Assembly (NCBI GenBank): GCA_029204225.1
Contig: CM055095.1
Coordinates: 67,481,940 to 67,545,939 of the forward strand
DNA from: Diphasiastrum complanatum
Taxonomy: Eukaryota; Streptophyta; Lycopodiopsida; Lycopodiales; Lycopodiaceae
Reading direction: 5' to 3'
DNA: 64,000 nucleotides
Shown piece by piece: positions 49,801 to 53,835 of this stretch. A program made the translations under genes and the position numbers. The notes below the pieces were generated by a model that did not search any database, was not told the origin of the DNA, and worked only from the letters and a program-made list of their open reading frames with translations. Within the stretch, counting starts at the first letter, position 1; the number at the start of each line of letters is the position of its first letter.

Positions 49801-51607
49801 AGGGTTGATCAATCCCTAGATGTTCCCATCAATTCATATGGATCCCAAATTCATTTTTTTTGGCTCCTTAAAAACCAACACATGCTCAAACCAATTCTTT
49901 CAGCTCCTTAAGAACCGAATTGTGCAGTTCCTAAAAACCAAATCATGTGGTTTTTTAAGAATCAAATCACGCGGTTATTAAAAGACAAGTCATAAGGCAC
50001 CAGTTCCTGGGGTTTATTAAGACCAATCCTTTGTGAGGCATTCCTTAAAGTACGCACGCTCAAAAACGTGTGGTTAATCCTTCCATCCCAACCCAACCCA
50101 AATGCATTGGATCATTGACAAAATCATGAACAAGTCTTGAATTCAAATTCATATTGCTAGAATGAAACTAGCTTCTCCTAATCCCATCTGGTTTTATCAT
50201 TGTTCGAATGGATCTTTGGTACAAAGAGTACCTCTGCACATACGAACATCTTAGTAGCATGTGACCTTGTCAACAATTCATAATCATCAGCAGTGAGTCC
50301 TGATTTCGTAATGAGTCACAAAATCAAATCATGTAAAATCTTGGTTAAATAGAGTTTCATTTCAATTGCATGAGAGAAACAATCATGACTTAGAATCATA
50401 GTTCTTAATCATGAAGAAAAGTCTTTGATCTTATAAGGCCCTAATTAGCCTACCAGTTGGCCAATGGTGCTTCATCTGTGTAGCTGCATGATTGAGAGTA
50501 GAGGTTAGCAATGCTTAGTGAGTTTTTTGTTCTCATTCCTCGATTTCAGCAGTAGATTGCCATTTAGCTTACAATTGATCAGCTGTTTTAATATTTTCAG
50601 CATTCTTGTCACAATAAGGTCGGTCATTTATTATTTGGCATTTGTTAGAGTCATTTGTGAGTCATATGGTCATTATTGGGTTTTCAACCCTAACTCGCAG
50701 ACTCTAGTGCGTCGGAGAGTATAAGTCAACCTATGAGCCTCATTATTGATGATTTATTGATTACAGAGCTGTAAGCTCAGATCAGCCCAGCTTCAGTTTA
50801 GTATCCGTTAGATTGACTTTTTCAGTTTCTTATCTATAGATTCTTCCAGAGATCATTGTGATTTTGTTGATTACAATTTTTCTCTGGTGCTTTATAGTAT
50901 TCACATTTTCTTCTCTATTACGGTTTATTGATGTGATGTTTTGCTCTTGAATCTTATTATGCTCTCTATAATTATTATGAATGTCATAACTGAAGTATGC
51001 CCCTTTTGGACTAGCAAGACCTAGTATGCTAACTTGTTCTTGAACACTTTTGTTCACAGTTCAATTGCTTCTTTCTCATGCCGGTCGTTGATAAGTTTCC
51101 AGCACTATTACGTGAAGATCTAGAAGTTGCTTTTGATAAAGACATAGATAATGTATTTGACGTAACACAAGCAAGGCAGGCTTTAGAACAGCAAAAGTCA
51201 GATCTTGAGCATGAACTTCGACGGGTAAATTCTTTAACCAGGTTTTTTCATTATTTCCTTCTGCATCTTTGGTAAAGGTTAATACTTACTTACGTAACCT
51301 TTGTGAAACGTGGTGGTCTTGGCAATGCATTCTTATCATATTCATGTATCAAGTAGGTCTGCAGACTATCTCTCAACTCCATTTTGACAAATATATCTTC
51401 GTTTGGAAATGTTTCGATGGTATCTTATTGTATGGGTGACTTTGTAAATTGTGTTCTGACTCCATTATCCCCTTGATACAGGTTGAAAGGCTCCAAGAGA
51501 AATTTTCAAGTATTCATCATCAGCTTAGCAGTCTCCAACCAATATCGTTACCCCAGAAAGATTTAGCAAATGAAATGTCGTCGTTCTATTTTCGTGAGAG
51601 ACACTGA
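15321..51607 (+). CDS. DRP5B: DRP5-type dynamin (ARC5/DRP5B-like), 3' part, 8 exons
   Basis: Gene model: join 15321-15478, 15561-15621, 18076-18138, 22323-22423, 41937-41994, 42250-42597, 51060-51224, 51482-51607. The sum is 1,080 nt, giving 359 codons plus TGA, with every intron GT-AG and phase-consistent. The protein matches the middle and C-terminal part of plant ARC5/DRP5B, a cytosolic dynamin GTPase that constricts the outer plastid (and peroxisome) division ring; the paralog DRP5A cannot be excluded. The GTPase domain, roughly the first half of the protein, is not encoded in the window: the 15.3 kb upstream are mobile DNA. That means either a very long further intron or a 5'-truncated gene. 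The absence of stops across all eight exons argues for a functional gene. Retroelements fill three of the seven introns. Confidence 0.85.
15561..15621 (+). CDS. DRP5B: DRP5-type dynamin, exon b
   Basis: Starts after TTGTATTGCAG and encodes [17 protein letters not shown] then LHQ, ending at CAG|GTGAGA. It completes the split Arg codon of exon a. The intron between them is only 82 bp. Confidence 0.9.
16970..17460 (+). mobile_element. LINE fragment in dynamin intron
   Basis: A degenerate piece of the endonuclease-RT linker. Conceptual frames give RKKQDYQES..., an SSGAF-like region near 17,050, [23 protein letters not shown]-type sequence and [10 protein letters not shown], matching about 35,145-35,640. 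No 5' or 3' ends are present, and stops and frame shifts interrupt it. Confidence 0.75.
18076..18138 (+). CDS. DRP5B: DRP5-type dynamin, exon c
   Basis: A 21-codon exon flanked by GGATGCAG and GTTAGT encodes LGFRLS followed by [15 protein letters not shown]. It matches the stalk helix that follows FLHQ in the family. Both boundaries are phase 0. The preceding 2,454-bp intron carries the LINE fragment at 17.0-17.5 kb. Confidence 0.9.
18376..18575. repeat. Short palindromic element (GAATCG type)
   Basis: The right end contains GAATCGTGGTTCGAACCGCG followed by ATTC, a nearly perfect 24-bp palindrome, after a T-run and CCAAAACTTTAACCAAAACC. The left end has GCGAATCACGATTC. The same arrangement occurs at 44,140-44,225. 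Noncoding; possibly a small nonautonomous transposon. Confidence 0.45.
18576..19815. other. Intron sequence, nothing recognised
   Basis: Between the palindromic element and the gypsy remnant I see no coding homology, RNA gene or obvious repeat. The short open frames here (for example 18,666-19,001) show no family motifs. Confidence 0.5.
19820..20700 (-). pseudogene. Ty3/gypsy protease-RT remnant
   Basis: The minus strand gives a protease active-site relic ([10 protein letters not shown], about 20,680-20,640), RT blocks with stops near 20,450-20,150, and [20 protein letters not shown] (about 20,075-20,015), the SGxTNAPAxFQ motif before the catalytic box. Sequence after LGKFVL departs from RT, so the catalytic region is deleted. 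It lies in the 4.2-kb dynamin intron. Confidence 0.75.
20700..22322. other. Intron sequence, nothing recognised
   Basis: No supported gene. Part of it may be gag sequence of the minus-strand gypsy remnant next to it, but no zinc knuckle or other motif is clear enough to call. Confidence 0.4.
22323..22423 (+). CDS. DRP5B: DRP5-type dynamin, exon d
   Basis: The acceptor TTATTTGCAG precedes AAAGATGGGG; the donor is GAAAA|GTAGGT. It encodes [16 protein letters not shown] then [18 protein letters not shown], of the conserved stalk region. It ends after two bases of the final Lys codon, completed by exon e across a 19.5-kb intron. Confidence 0.9.
22424..23112. other. 5' part of 19.5-kb intron, nothing recognised
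   Basis: AT-rich intron sequence without coding homology or clear repeats. Confidence 0.5.
23113..23800 (-). mobile_element. Two LINE fragments, one lacking the RT core
   Basis: Minus strand. The piece at 23,782-23,543 resembles the post-RT region ([20 protein letters not shown], compare [17 protein letters not shown]). The piece at 23,490-23,113 starts in the linker ([15 protein letters not shown]...[11 protein letters not shown]) and jumps straight to [19 protein letters not shown] and [11 protein letters not shown]. Everything from the end of the linker through the YADD box is absent. The order of the pieces shows they come from different copies or a rearranged one. Confidence 0.75.
23820..24830 (+). 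mobile_element. Ty3/gypsy remnant: leader, gag start, RT entry
   Basis: Noncoding LTR/leader-like sequence (related to about 7.4 kb) leads to an ATG at about 24,490 ([15 protein letters not shown]...), which looks like a gag start but is short. After a break, 24,660-24,830 gives [16 protein letters not shown] and DGGFRVCGL, the N-terminal RT motifs of gypsy elements. Internal deletion has removed gag, protease and the rest of pol. Confidence 0.55.
24832..25441 (-). repeat. LTR (3' LTR of the minus-strand gypsy element)
   Basis: The segment 24,835-25,130 is repeated at 30,027-30,301. The remaining part, to about 25,441, continues towards the chromodomain and is taken as the rest of U3, because it lies between the end of pol and the repeated part. 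It carries a tandem repeat at 25,158-25,300. The outer limits are approximate. Confidence 0.65.
25158..25300. repeat. Tandem repeat, about 74 bp x 2, in LTR
   Basis: Two units begin TGACATGTGTCACTCAT, contain ACTGGACC(A/G)AGTGT(C/T)CCAGTGAG and end with GACACGTGTC. The inner CACTGG/CCAGTG and ACACGTGT blocks are palindromic. These could be U3 regulatory repeats; that role is an inference. Confidence 0.75.
25474..25704 (-). pseudogene. Chromodomain at end of gypsy pol
   Basis: The open frame reads [21 protein letters not shown]-type sequence, [25 protein letters not shown] and VLFEWKGI. The W[11 protein letters not shown] pattern is typical of plant chromovirus chromodomains, which bind methylated histones to guide integration. 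The usual VKWKGL core is altered. It lies between the integrase relic and the LTR, as expected. Confidence 0.65.
25980..26290 (-). pseudogene. Gypsy integrase zinc-binding region relic
   Basis: Conceptual frames near 26,150-25,990 give [19 protein letters not shown] then a CNF-like end and WSNM, resembling the HHCC region (HDSxxxGHxGxxRTxxxI...FYWPGM). The catalytic core that should follow is absent before the chromodomain. Low conservation. Confidence 0.5.
26300..27240. other. Unassigned insert between integrase and RNase H
   Basis: About 0.9 kb without gypsy homology sits where the integrase N-terminus and RNase H should be adjacent. It is rich in ATGCATGC/CATGCA steps (26,400-26,500). It could be a nested nonautonomous element; no terminal repeats were identified. 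Confidence 0.35.
27245..28430 (-). pseudogene. Gypsy RT and RNase H, broken
   Basis: RNase H is clear: [43 protein letters not shown], and downstream [20 protein letters not shown]. The RT part lies at about 27,760-28,430, where conceptual pieces such as the DDVLVYS-like and TNAPATC-like regions are broken by stops. Several frames are needed, so it is dead. Confidence 0.75.
28500..30026 (-). pseudogene. Gypsy gag/protease region, degenerate
   Basis: Positioned between the right LTR copy and RT. A CSKC-containing stretch near 29,190-29,160 may be a zinc-knuckle relic. The LTR-proximal end (30,038-29,793) is an open frame made of Arg-Phe-rich repeats (see separate finding). No confident protease motif. 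Identification rests mainly on position. Confidence 0.4.
30027..30301 (-). repeat. LTR (5' LTR copy), truncated at LINE junction
   Basis: Second copy of the repeat at 24,835-25,130. Differences are scattered substitutions and small gaps, for example loss of the stretch after CATGTACAA. It ends at CACTTGGCAG, immediately followed by LINE endonuclease sequence at 30,302, so its outer U3 part is missing. Confidence 0.75.
30302..32532 (+). mobile_element. LINE copy 1 of the intronic array (internal deletions)
   Basis: Starts in the endonuclease (ACTACCAGGATTTC equals the VTRISED region at about 34,528). It continues through [25 protein letters not shown], the linker and RT N-terminus (about 31,218-31,480). 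It then jumps near 31,480-31,520 to the post-RT region ([30 protein letters not shown]). The zinc motif is damaged, and the C-terminal [16 protein letters not shown] is recognisable. The RT catalytic core is deleted. Its 3' UTR stops at GGAGACG...CCCATTGGTAT and enters (CT)n without the hairpin. Confidence 0.8.
30493..32360 (+). pseudogene. LINE ORF2 pseudogene (copy 1)
   Basis: Disrupted ORF2 of copy 1. Endonuclease end ([10 protein letters not shown]; the SDH motif reads ADH), linker, RT entry ([34 protein letters not shown]), then the C-terminal region with [20 protein letters not shown]. Deleted around the palm domain and interrupted by frame shifts. No enzyme activity is expected. Confidence 0.75.
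32533..32580 (+). repeat. (CT)n tract at LINE-LINE junction
   Basis: About 24 CT units form both the 3' end of LINE copy 1 and the leader immediately before the ORF1 start codon (CCACCATGG) of LINE copy 2. Confidence 0.95.
32584..33930 (+). CDS. LINE ORF1 protein, L1-like RNA-binding protein
   Basis: 448 codons from ATG 32,584 (context CCACCATGG) to TAG 33,928-33,930. The N-terminal ~190 residues are low complexity, built on repeats of PLAAPSP type. Residues ~220-300 are coiled-coil-like ([41 protein letters not shown]). Residues ~330-448 resemble the RRM and C-terminal domain of L1-type ORF1p ([55 protein letters not shown]). ORF1p of this type binds LINE RNA as a trimer and acts as a nucleic-acid chaperone. 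The family assignment is by pattern, not by search. Its frame continues past the UAG into ORF2. Confidence 0.75.
   Translation: MAPPPPRAPARRSARSPATSSLTSLAHHSPPLAAPSPNPLAAPSPSLAAPPPSPSLAAPSRNPLAAPSSPPAAPSLDAPSSPLAAPSLAVPSPSPLAAPSPPPLADLPDLLAATPSPILLADPSLSPPSPHPLVDLSPHPIVIPAPPLAATSPHPLDDPSPSPTTTLTPLSDGCSPDSAPLLSSDPILPTPIIAHSSSFTAPQSTATIPYTPSKSIELFSSWQIDQFKADFQFLRYEISQLKGTVTSLINEKKLLQSKVASLEQSIGIKQAAASESTTNMLRELETKIEKQHEEALSWASVLKKGTKPSAPISSVISATISEEKSRDQKSHNIRVRGVLDTQDALAEAKRFLDITLGHRTEGLDTAWRTTRDAATLILRFTSLESRRDALRCRAKLRGTTIYMDDDLTYIQVEERRKAFQAARESGRRVIYRDGRVLFLDSAPSNSQC
33928..33970 (+). promoter_or_regulatory. Putative UAG readthrough signal with downstream hairpin
   Basis: UAG-G (33,928-33,931) is followed by a 6-nt spacer (GGATTT) and a GC-rich stem. 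The 5' arm is GGGGTCCCCGG (33,937-33,947), the 3' arm CCGGGGCCCC (33,961-33,970), with one bulged T and a 13-nt loop. The frame is open on both sides. This matches the general UAG-G-plus-3'-structure class of readthrough signals. The same arrangement is found at 38,934-38,976. Confidence 0.55.
33931..36309 (+). pseudogene. LINE ORF2: endonuclease, RT N-terminus, then deletion
   Basis: Reads in the ORF1 frame after the UAG. The APE-type endonuclease motifs are all present: GVWNCDG (about 33,990), [23 protein letters not shown] and LSDHSF. After a linker ([19 protein letters not shown]) come the RT motifs [31 protein letters not shown] and [16 protein letters not shown]. Near 35,870 sequence including the YADD box is missing, and the remaining RT end ([14 protein letters not shown]) is out of frame; the frame ends by chance at 36,309. 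The first AUG after the UAG (34,078) lies past GVWNCDG, so a normal start would lose a catalytic motif. Confidence 0.8.
36090..37250 (+). CDS. LINE ORF2 C-terminal region (open, separated by frame shift)
   Basis: 386 codons open in one frame, beginning [12 protein letters not shown] and corresponding to the post-RT part of ORF2. Notable blocks: [69 protein letters not shown], the Cys/His motif RICQLCS...EEHFIFRCP, and then ALMIREMF, an [10 protein letters not shown] box and GDDDDDD. It is a remnant exposed by the upstream deletion, not an independent gene. It would normally be the C-terminus of ORF2p. Confidence 0.7.
   Translation: MRQAATTRLGKGHSSLVQLERFCFRKLIRDVRSKCRLFDTIVTPTALYAAETWCTDLPSSHWASISRLQTTMLARMIRAKPSVPHEILLAEFAVPPIQIYAAFQLITYIQRIQALPDEDMRYTQTTLVSSHFLHDQGYRLSWFSQASHLLLESFGISITELPSGTHQYIKRILYWAYLDRAWGRQLGVKPGYYLTHFIELDIARFPVLPHYLDSRLSHCLRFTLGQLRVSSHQLAIETGRFQDTPREERICQLCSLEEVESEEHFIFRCPVYYEIKGRYHCLFRDTPVTLRSLIAYEDSRCAALMIREMFILRQDLYQTTQPSQVSQPQITAFFSRRRGRFDDGDDDDDDLLAHRDQRQRPTHTHVAARATRPKDLFILSDDVRDH
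37436..37557 (+). repeat. LINE 3' end: conserved module, hairpin and CTTTC tail
   Basis: TTTTGGAGACGTTTCATACG, TTGACATGTACA, CTTATATGCCTTTTGGCATG, GAAAAGACATTAATAAAG and CTTTCTTTC repeats. The hairpin ATGCC-TTTT-GGCAT is at 37,502-37,515. Equivalent ends occur at 7,071, 14,869 (minus), 15,026 (minus) and 41,335. Confidence 0.9.
37558..37743. repeat. Minisatellite-like spacer between LINE copies 2 and 3
   Basis: Built from TGATCCGCTCCTGGCC-type units, with a longer duplicated block (CAG(C/T)GATGGTGGTGATGGCACC at about 37,628 and 37,708, roughly 80 bp apart). It sits between the tail of copy 2 and the (CT)n before ORF1 of copy 3. It may be 5'-UTR of copy 3 or a separate repeat. Confidence 0.7.
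37805..38936 (+). pseudogene. LINE ORF1 pseudogene (copy 3)
   Basis: Same order as copy 2: Pro/Ala/Ser-rich N-terminus (frame disturbed around a long C-run at about 37,960-37,977), coiled coil ([19 protein letters not shown]), [19 protein letters not shown], and RRM/CTD ([35 protein letters not shown]). Extra stops occur at about 38,283, in KM(E)* near 38,458 and at 38,847, the last a CAG-to-TAG-type change relative to copy 2. It ends at the family's shared UAG. Confidence 0.75.
38934..38976 (+). promoter_or_regulatory. Putative UAG readthrough signal, second copy
   Basis: UAG-G, 6-nt spacer (GAATTT), 5' arm GGGGCCCCCG (38,943-38,952) and 3' arm CGGGGCCCC (38,968-38,976), with one bulged C. 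Both the UAG and the endonuclease frame are in the ORF1 frame, as in copy 2. Spacer length and stem position are the same although the sequences differ. Confidence 0.55.
38937..41028 (+). pseudogene. LINE ORF2 pseudogene (copy 3)
   Basis: Endonuclease begins [12 protein letters not shown] and keeps FMETH. The GDFNAR motif is changed to EDFNAR with a stop soon after, and SDH is changed to SNH. The linker ([19 protein letters not shown]) and RT entry ([14 protein letters not shown]) follow, then a deletion of the RT core into the C-terminal zinc-knuckle region. Catalytically dead. Confidence 0.8.
41396..41936. other. 3' end of the 19.5-kb intron
   Basis: Ordinary AT-rich intron sequence after the LINE tail; no features beyond the splice acceptor TTCTCAG at 41,930-41,936. 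Confidence 0.6.
41937..41994 (+). CDS. DRP5B: DRP5-type dynamin, exon e
   Basis: Its first base completes the Lys codon of exon d, then it encodes [19 protein letters not shown], a signature block of the ARC5 family, ending AATAAG|GTATTT. It proves that splicing must cross the LINE array and gypsy element. Confidence 0.9.
42250..42597 (+). CDS. DRP5B: DRP5-type dynamin, exon f
   Basis: 116 codons, phase 0 at both ends, after TGTCTGCAG and before GTAAGG. It encodes [10 protein letters not shown], a less conserved linker ([20 protein letters not shown]...), then [20 protein letters not shown] and [20 protein letters not shown], ending in AAELK. The last part begins the region that leads into the GED-like C-terminus. 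The preceding intron is 255 bp. Confidence 0.92.
42598..44135. other. First part of 8.5-kb intron, nothing recognised
   Basis: No homology-bearing frame. The open frames near 43,080-43,454 have no motifs, and no repeats stand out. Confidence 0.5.
44136..44235. repeat. Short palindromic element (GAATCG type), second copy
   Basis: C-run and A-run (44,126-44,166), then GATTCTCAAAACCCTAACAA, AACCTGC, and the palindrome GAATCGCGGTTCGAACTGCG followed by ATTC (24 bp, near perfect). Same orientation and layout as 18,520-18,575. Its left extent is unclear. Confidence 0.45.
45141..45408 (+). repeat. 5' LTR (appears truncated at its start)
   Basis: Matches the right copy from AGATTATAGTTAGACAAG to the terminal TAACA but carries about 85 extra bp (about 45,241-45,327) that the right copy lacks. 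No TG start is seen at the left limit, and the right copy probably extends further upstream, so its U3 may be truncated. Confidence 0.7.
45409..45420 (+). other. Primer-binding site (tRNA-Met type)
   Basis: TGGTATCAGAGC directly follows the LTR-terminal CA, the standard first-strand priming site of plant LTR retrotransposons. Confidence 0.9.
47959..48153 (+). repeat. 3' LTR
   Basis: Homologous to the 5' LTR and ending in the same CGATTTTCTAACA. A short (TTTTGC)n expansion sits at 48,046-48,070. The beginning of the LTR may lie upstream, towards about 47,810. Confidence 0.75.
48375..48515. repeat. Palindromic element, diverged third type
   Basis: GCGATCCAGGTCCGGGACCA followed by GGATTGC is an imperfect palindrome next to A- and T-runs and a TTAAACCCTAAACCCC end. 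The layout resembles the elements at 18.4 and 44.2 kb in inverted orientation, with a different palindrome sequence. Confidence 0.35.
48925..49190. repeat. GA-rich intronic tract
   Basis: A diffuse purine-rich stretch of GAGA/GAAA units. The antisense hydrophobic frames in it are an artefact of this composition. Confidence 0.6.
49650..50005. repeat. Imperfect tandem repeats in intron
   Basis: Two ~110-bp units (GAGGTTGCCAACC...GATGGTAGATCCA...AATTCATATGGATC) at about 49,656 and 49,768. They are followed by ~30-bp units based on CTCCTTAAGAACCGAAT (49,862-49,990). Noncoding. Confidence 0.65.
51060..51224 (+). CDS. DRP5B: DRP5-type dynamin, exon g (GED-like region)
   Basis: 55 codons between TGTTCACAG and GTAAAT. 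Encodes [45 protein letters not shown] and [10 protein letters not shown]. It continues AAELK of exon f and corresponds to the helical GED-like C-terminus that folds back on the stalk in dynamins. Confidence 0.9.
51482..51607 (+). CDS. DRP5B: DRP5-type dynamin, last exon
   Basis: Starts after TTGATACAG, encodes [20 protein letters not shown] and continues to ...FYFRERH, stop TGA at 51,605-51,607. Coiled-coil-like beginning. The final ~20 residues have no family motif. Confidence 0.85.
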   Translation, partial: VERLQEKFSSIHHQLSSLQPISLPQKDLANEMSSFYFRERH

Positions 51608-53590
51608 AAGTATATGATGTCACTTGTATAGAAAGATTATTGCTGATTATATTTGAAGATGCCTTTGAGTTTCAGTGTGCCCAAAATGCACCTGCCAATT
51701 TTCAAACTGGATGTGCACTAAGATATTTGATGAGCTCTGATTTTGGGGCCCTTTCATAGTGCAATGTTACCAATTGAATTGAATAGGGTCAACGCCCTAA
51801 GTTTTTGGGCCTCAAAACTGTCTGTTTCTGGATATTGTTTAGCTAAATTAAGACTGATACTCAATGCAGGAAGCCTTGGACTGTTGGACCATTGAAAATA
51901 TGTACATATGACAGTGAGCCCGAGAGTCACAAATAGATAGGTACTGTGTCTGAGTCATATATAGATGAGTTATAAGATTTTCAAGGTAAATGGTGAATCA
52001 ATAGTGCTAATCAAATTTTCTACTCTTAAGCCGCAAAATTCTTAGTGGCCTGCCAGTTTGGAGACATGCATGCCATAAAATAGTCATTGACAAGAATTCT
52101 TTGCAAAGTATGAAGCTGTTTTGGATTTGTTGTTGCCAATTTGCTGTGGCCAATGTTGATTCGTAATTTTCATCAGAGGATTAAAGGCTTCCTAAAATCA
52201 ACATATCTGTGGTCACTGTGCAAATGTGTAAGGTTTGATGAAAAAATCACGAAGAAGAAGAAAACATGATTAGGTATATAAGTCTAATAAGACCGGAGCT
52301 TCTTATACGATGTTTTAGGATGGGTGTGGTTACACTTTTTGACTTCTCAACTCGAATTGATTTGCAATATAATAAAACCATTGAAAACGACATTATTTTT
52401 TCATTTATGCATCATCCATGTGCATTGTTTTGGATCCAATATGCAAAATAAGTAAAGGCAAAAATTATGGAGTAAAGGCAAAAATTATGGAGTTTTCTTT
52501 GATGGATTGATCTTGTTGGATGAAAAGCAGGCATGCCAATGAGATGATGTTGGAACTAAAGCTGAGTTTCTCTGTCAAACATGTGGTGATAAATTCTGCT
52601 GAGTAGAGTTAATGCATGGGGCAACCATGGAAGTGCTATTGCATGCTTGGCTTGTTGCATGTCCCATCTTGTGCTCTCTTGATGTGCTTATGTTTCTATG
52701 ACTAACATTAAGAAATGTAAGAATGATTGAATTTTTCTAATCATTGTAGATACTTAATTCAAACTTGCGAGTTGCATTGGCCAGGTTTTAGCCTAGCTTA
52801 CTAACATATTTTAATTATAATTTCCATGATTCTCTAGATCGTGTAAGATGGAATATCTTGCACTACAAATATTTTTTGTAGAAACTAATTCATCTTAATG
52901 AAGGCCAAACAAGATGTACATAATGTTCACTTACAACATGTTTTCGTTTCTAATTTCTAGTATTGGCCATTATACAAAATGTTACTTCATGGATTCAGAA
53001 GTTCAGGAGAGCATGGATTGAGTGGCAAATCCTATATCTCCAAACCAGATGCCAATGATTTATAGCCTTCAAGAGCCACTTTCTTAGCAGATTATTTGAT
53101 TACTATTGTTTATGATGGGCAGAAATATAAAAGACAATATACATCGGAAAACACAATATTAGCATTGCTTGCAAGAGTGGCTAATGAATATAACTCATAT
53201 AGACACAAAGCGTAGAACTGTGATGAATGTAACTCATATGTACACAAAGCATAGGATTGCTATATACAACATAGCACACAATCTCAATTGTAGCATCACA
53301 TGAGGGGCCTAATTAAACTAATCAAACATCAACTAATCCTCAATATCACAAGTTTGAGTAACTTAATCTTTCTAGATTTTTTTGCAGTTTTTCCTCATGT
53401 CATGGTATACACTTATCACTTTGAAAAATTGGTGTCTTCCATCTTTAACATGATCAAGATTGAATGTCACTTGTTTTGATGGGTTTCTTATAGACAAACT
53501 AGAAAGATGATACCCATGTGTGGAGAGGGTTTCACAAAGTTGTCTTCATGAGGCAATTGATTAATGAGGAGAATATGAACACATTTATTG
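51608..53590. other. Dynamin 3' UTR and downstream sequence
   Basis: No clear poly(A) signal could be assigned. Small tandem duplications occur at 52,452-52,491 (20-bp unit) and about 53,185-53,265 (about 50-bp unit). No gene recognised. Confidence 0.5.
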
Positions 53591-53649
53591 GAATCTAAGG
53601 ACCATATATACCCCAAGATGGATAAAACAAAAGAGCATCCAAAATTATA

Positions 53650-53835
53650 GCATTGGGCCCAACACATATTTGCATAGGAGGCACTTCAATGTTAGATTCA
53701 TAGGTACTTGACTCCCCCTCACACCGAAAGTCTTGCACGAAACTAACCAAAAAGCCCTTGATTCTAAAAGGATCCAAAGATAGGCCCAACACATTTTTGC
53801 ATAGGAGGCGCTTCAATGTTAGATTCATAGGTTTT
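53650..53835. repeat. Direct repeat, about 48 bp, 119 bp apart
   Basis: GCCCAACACAT(A/T)TTTGCATAGG, AGGC(A/G)CTTCAATGTTAGA and TTCATAGG occur at about 53,657 and 53,776. Noncoding as far as can be seen. Confidence 0.7.
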
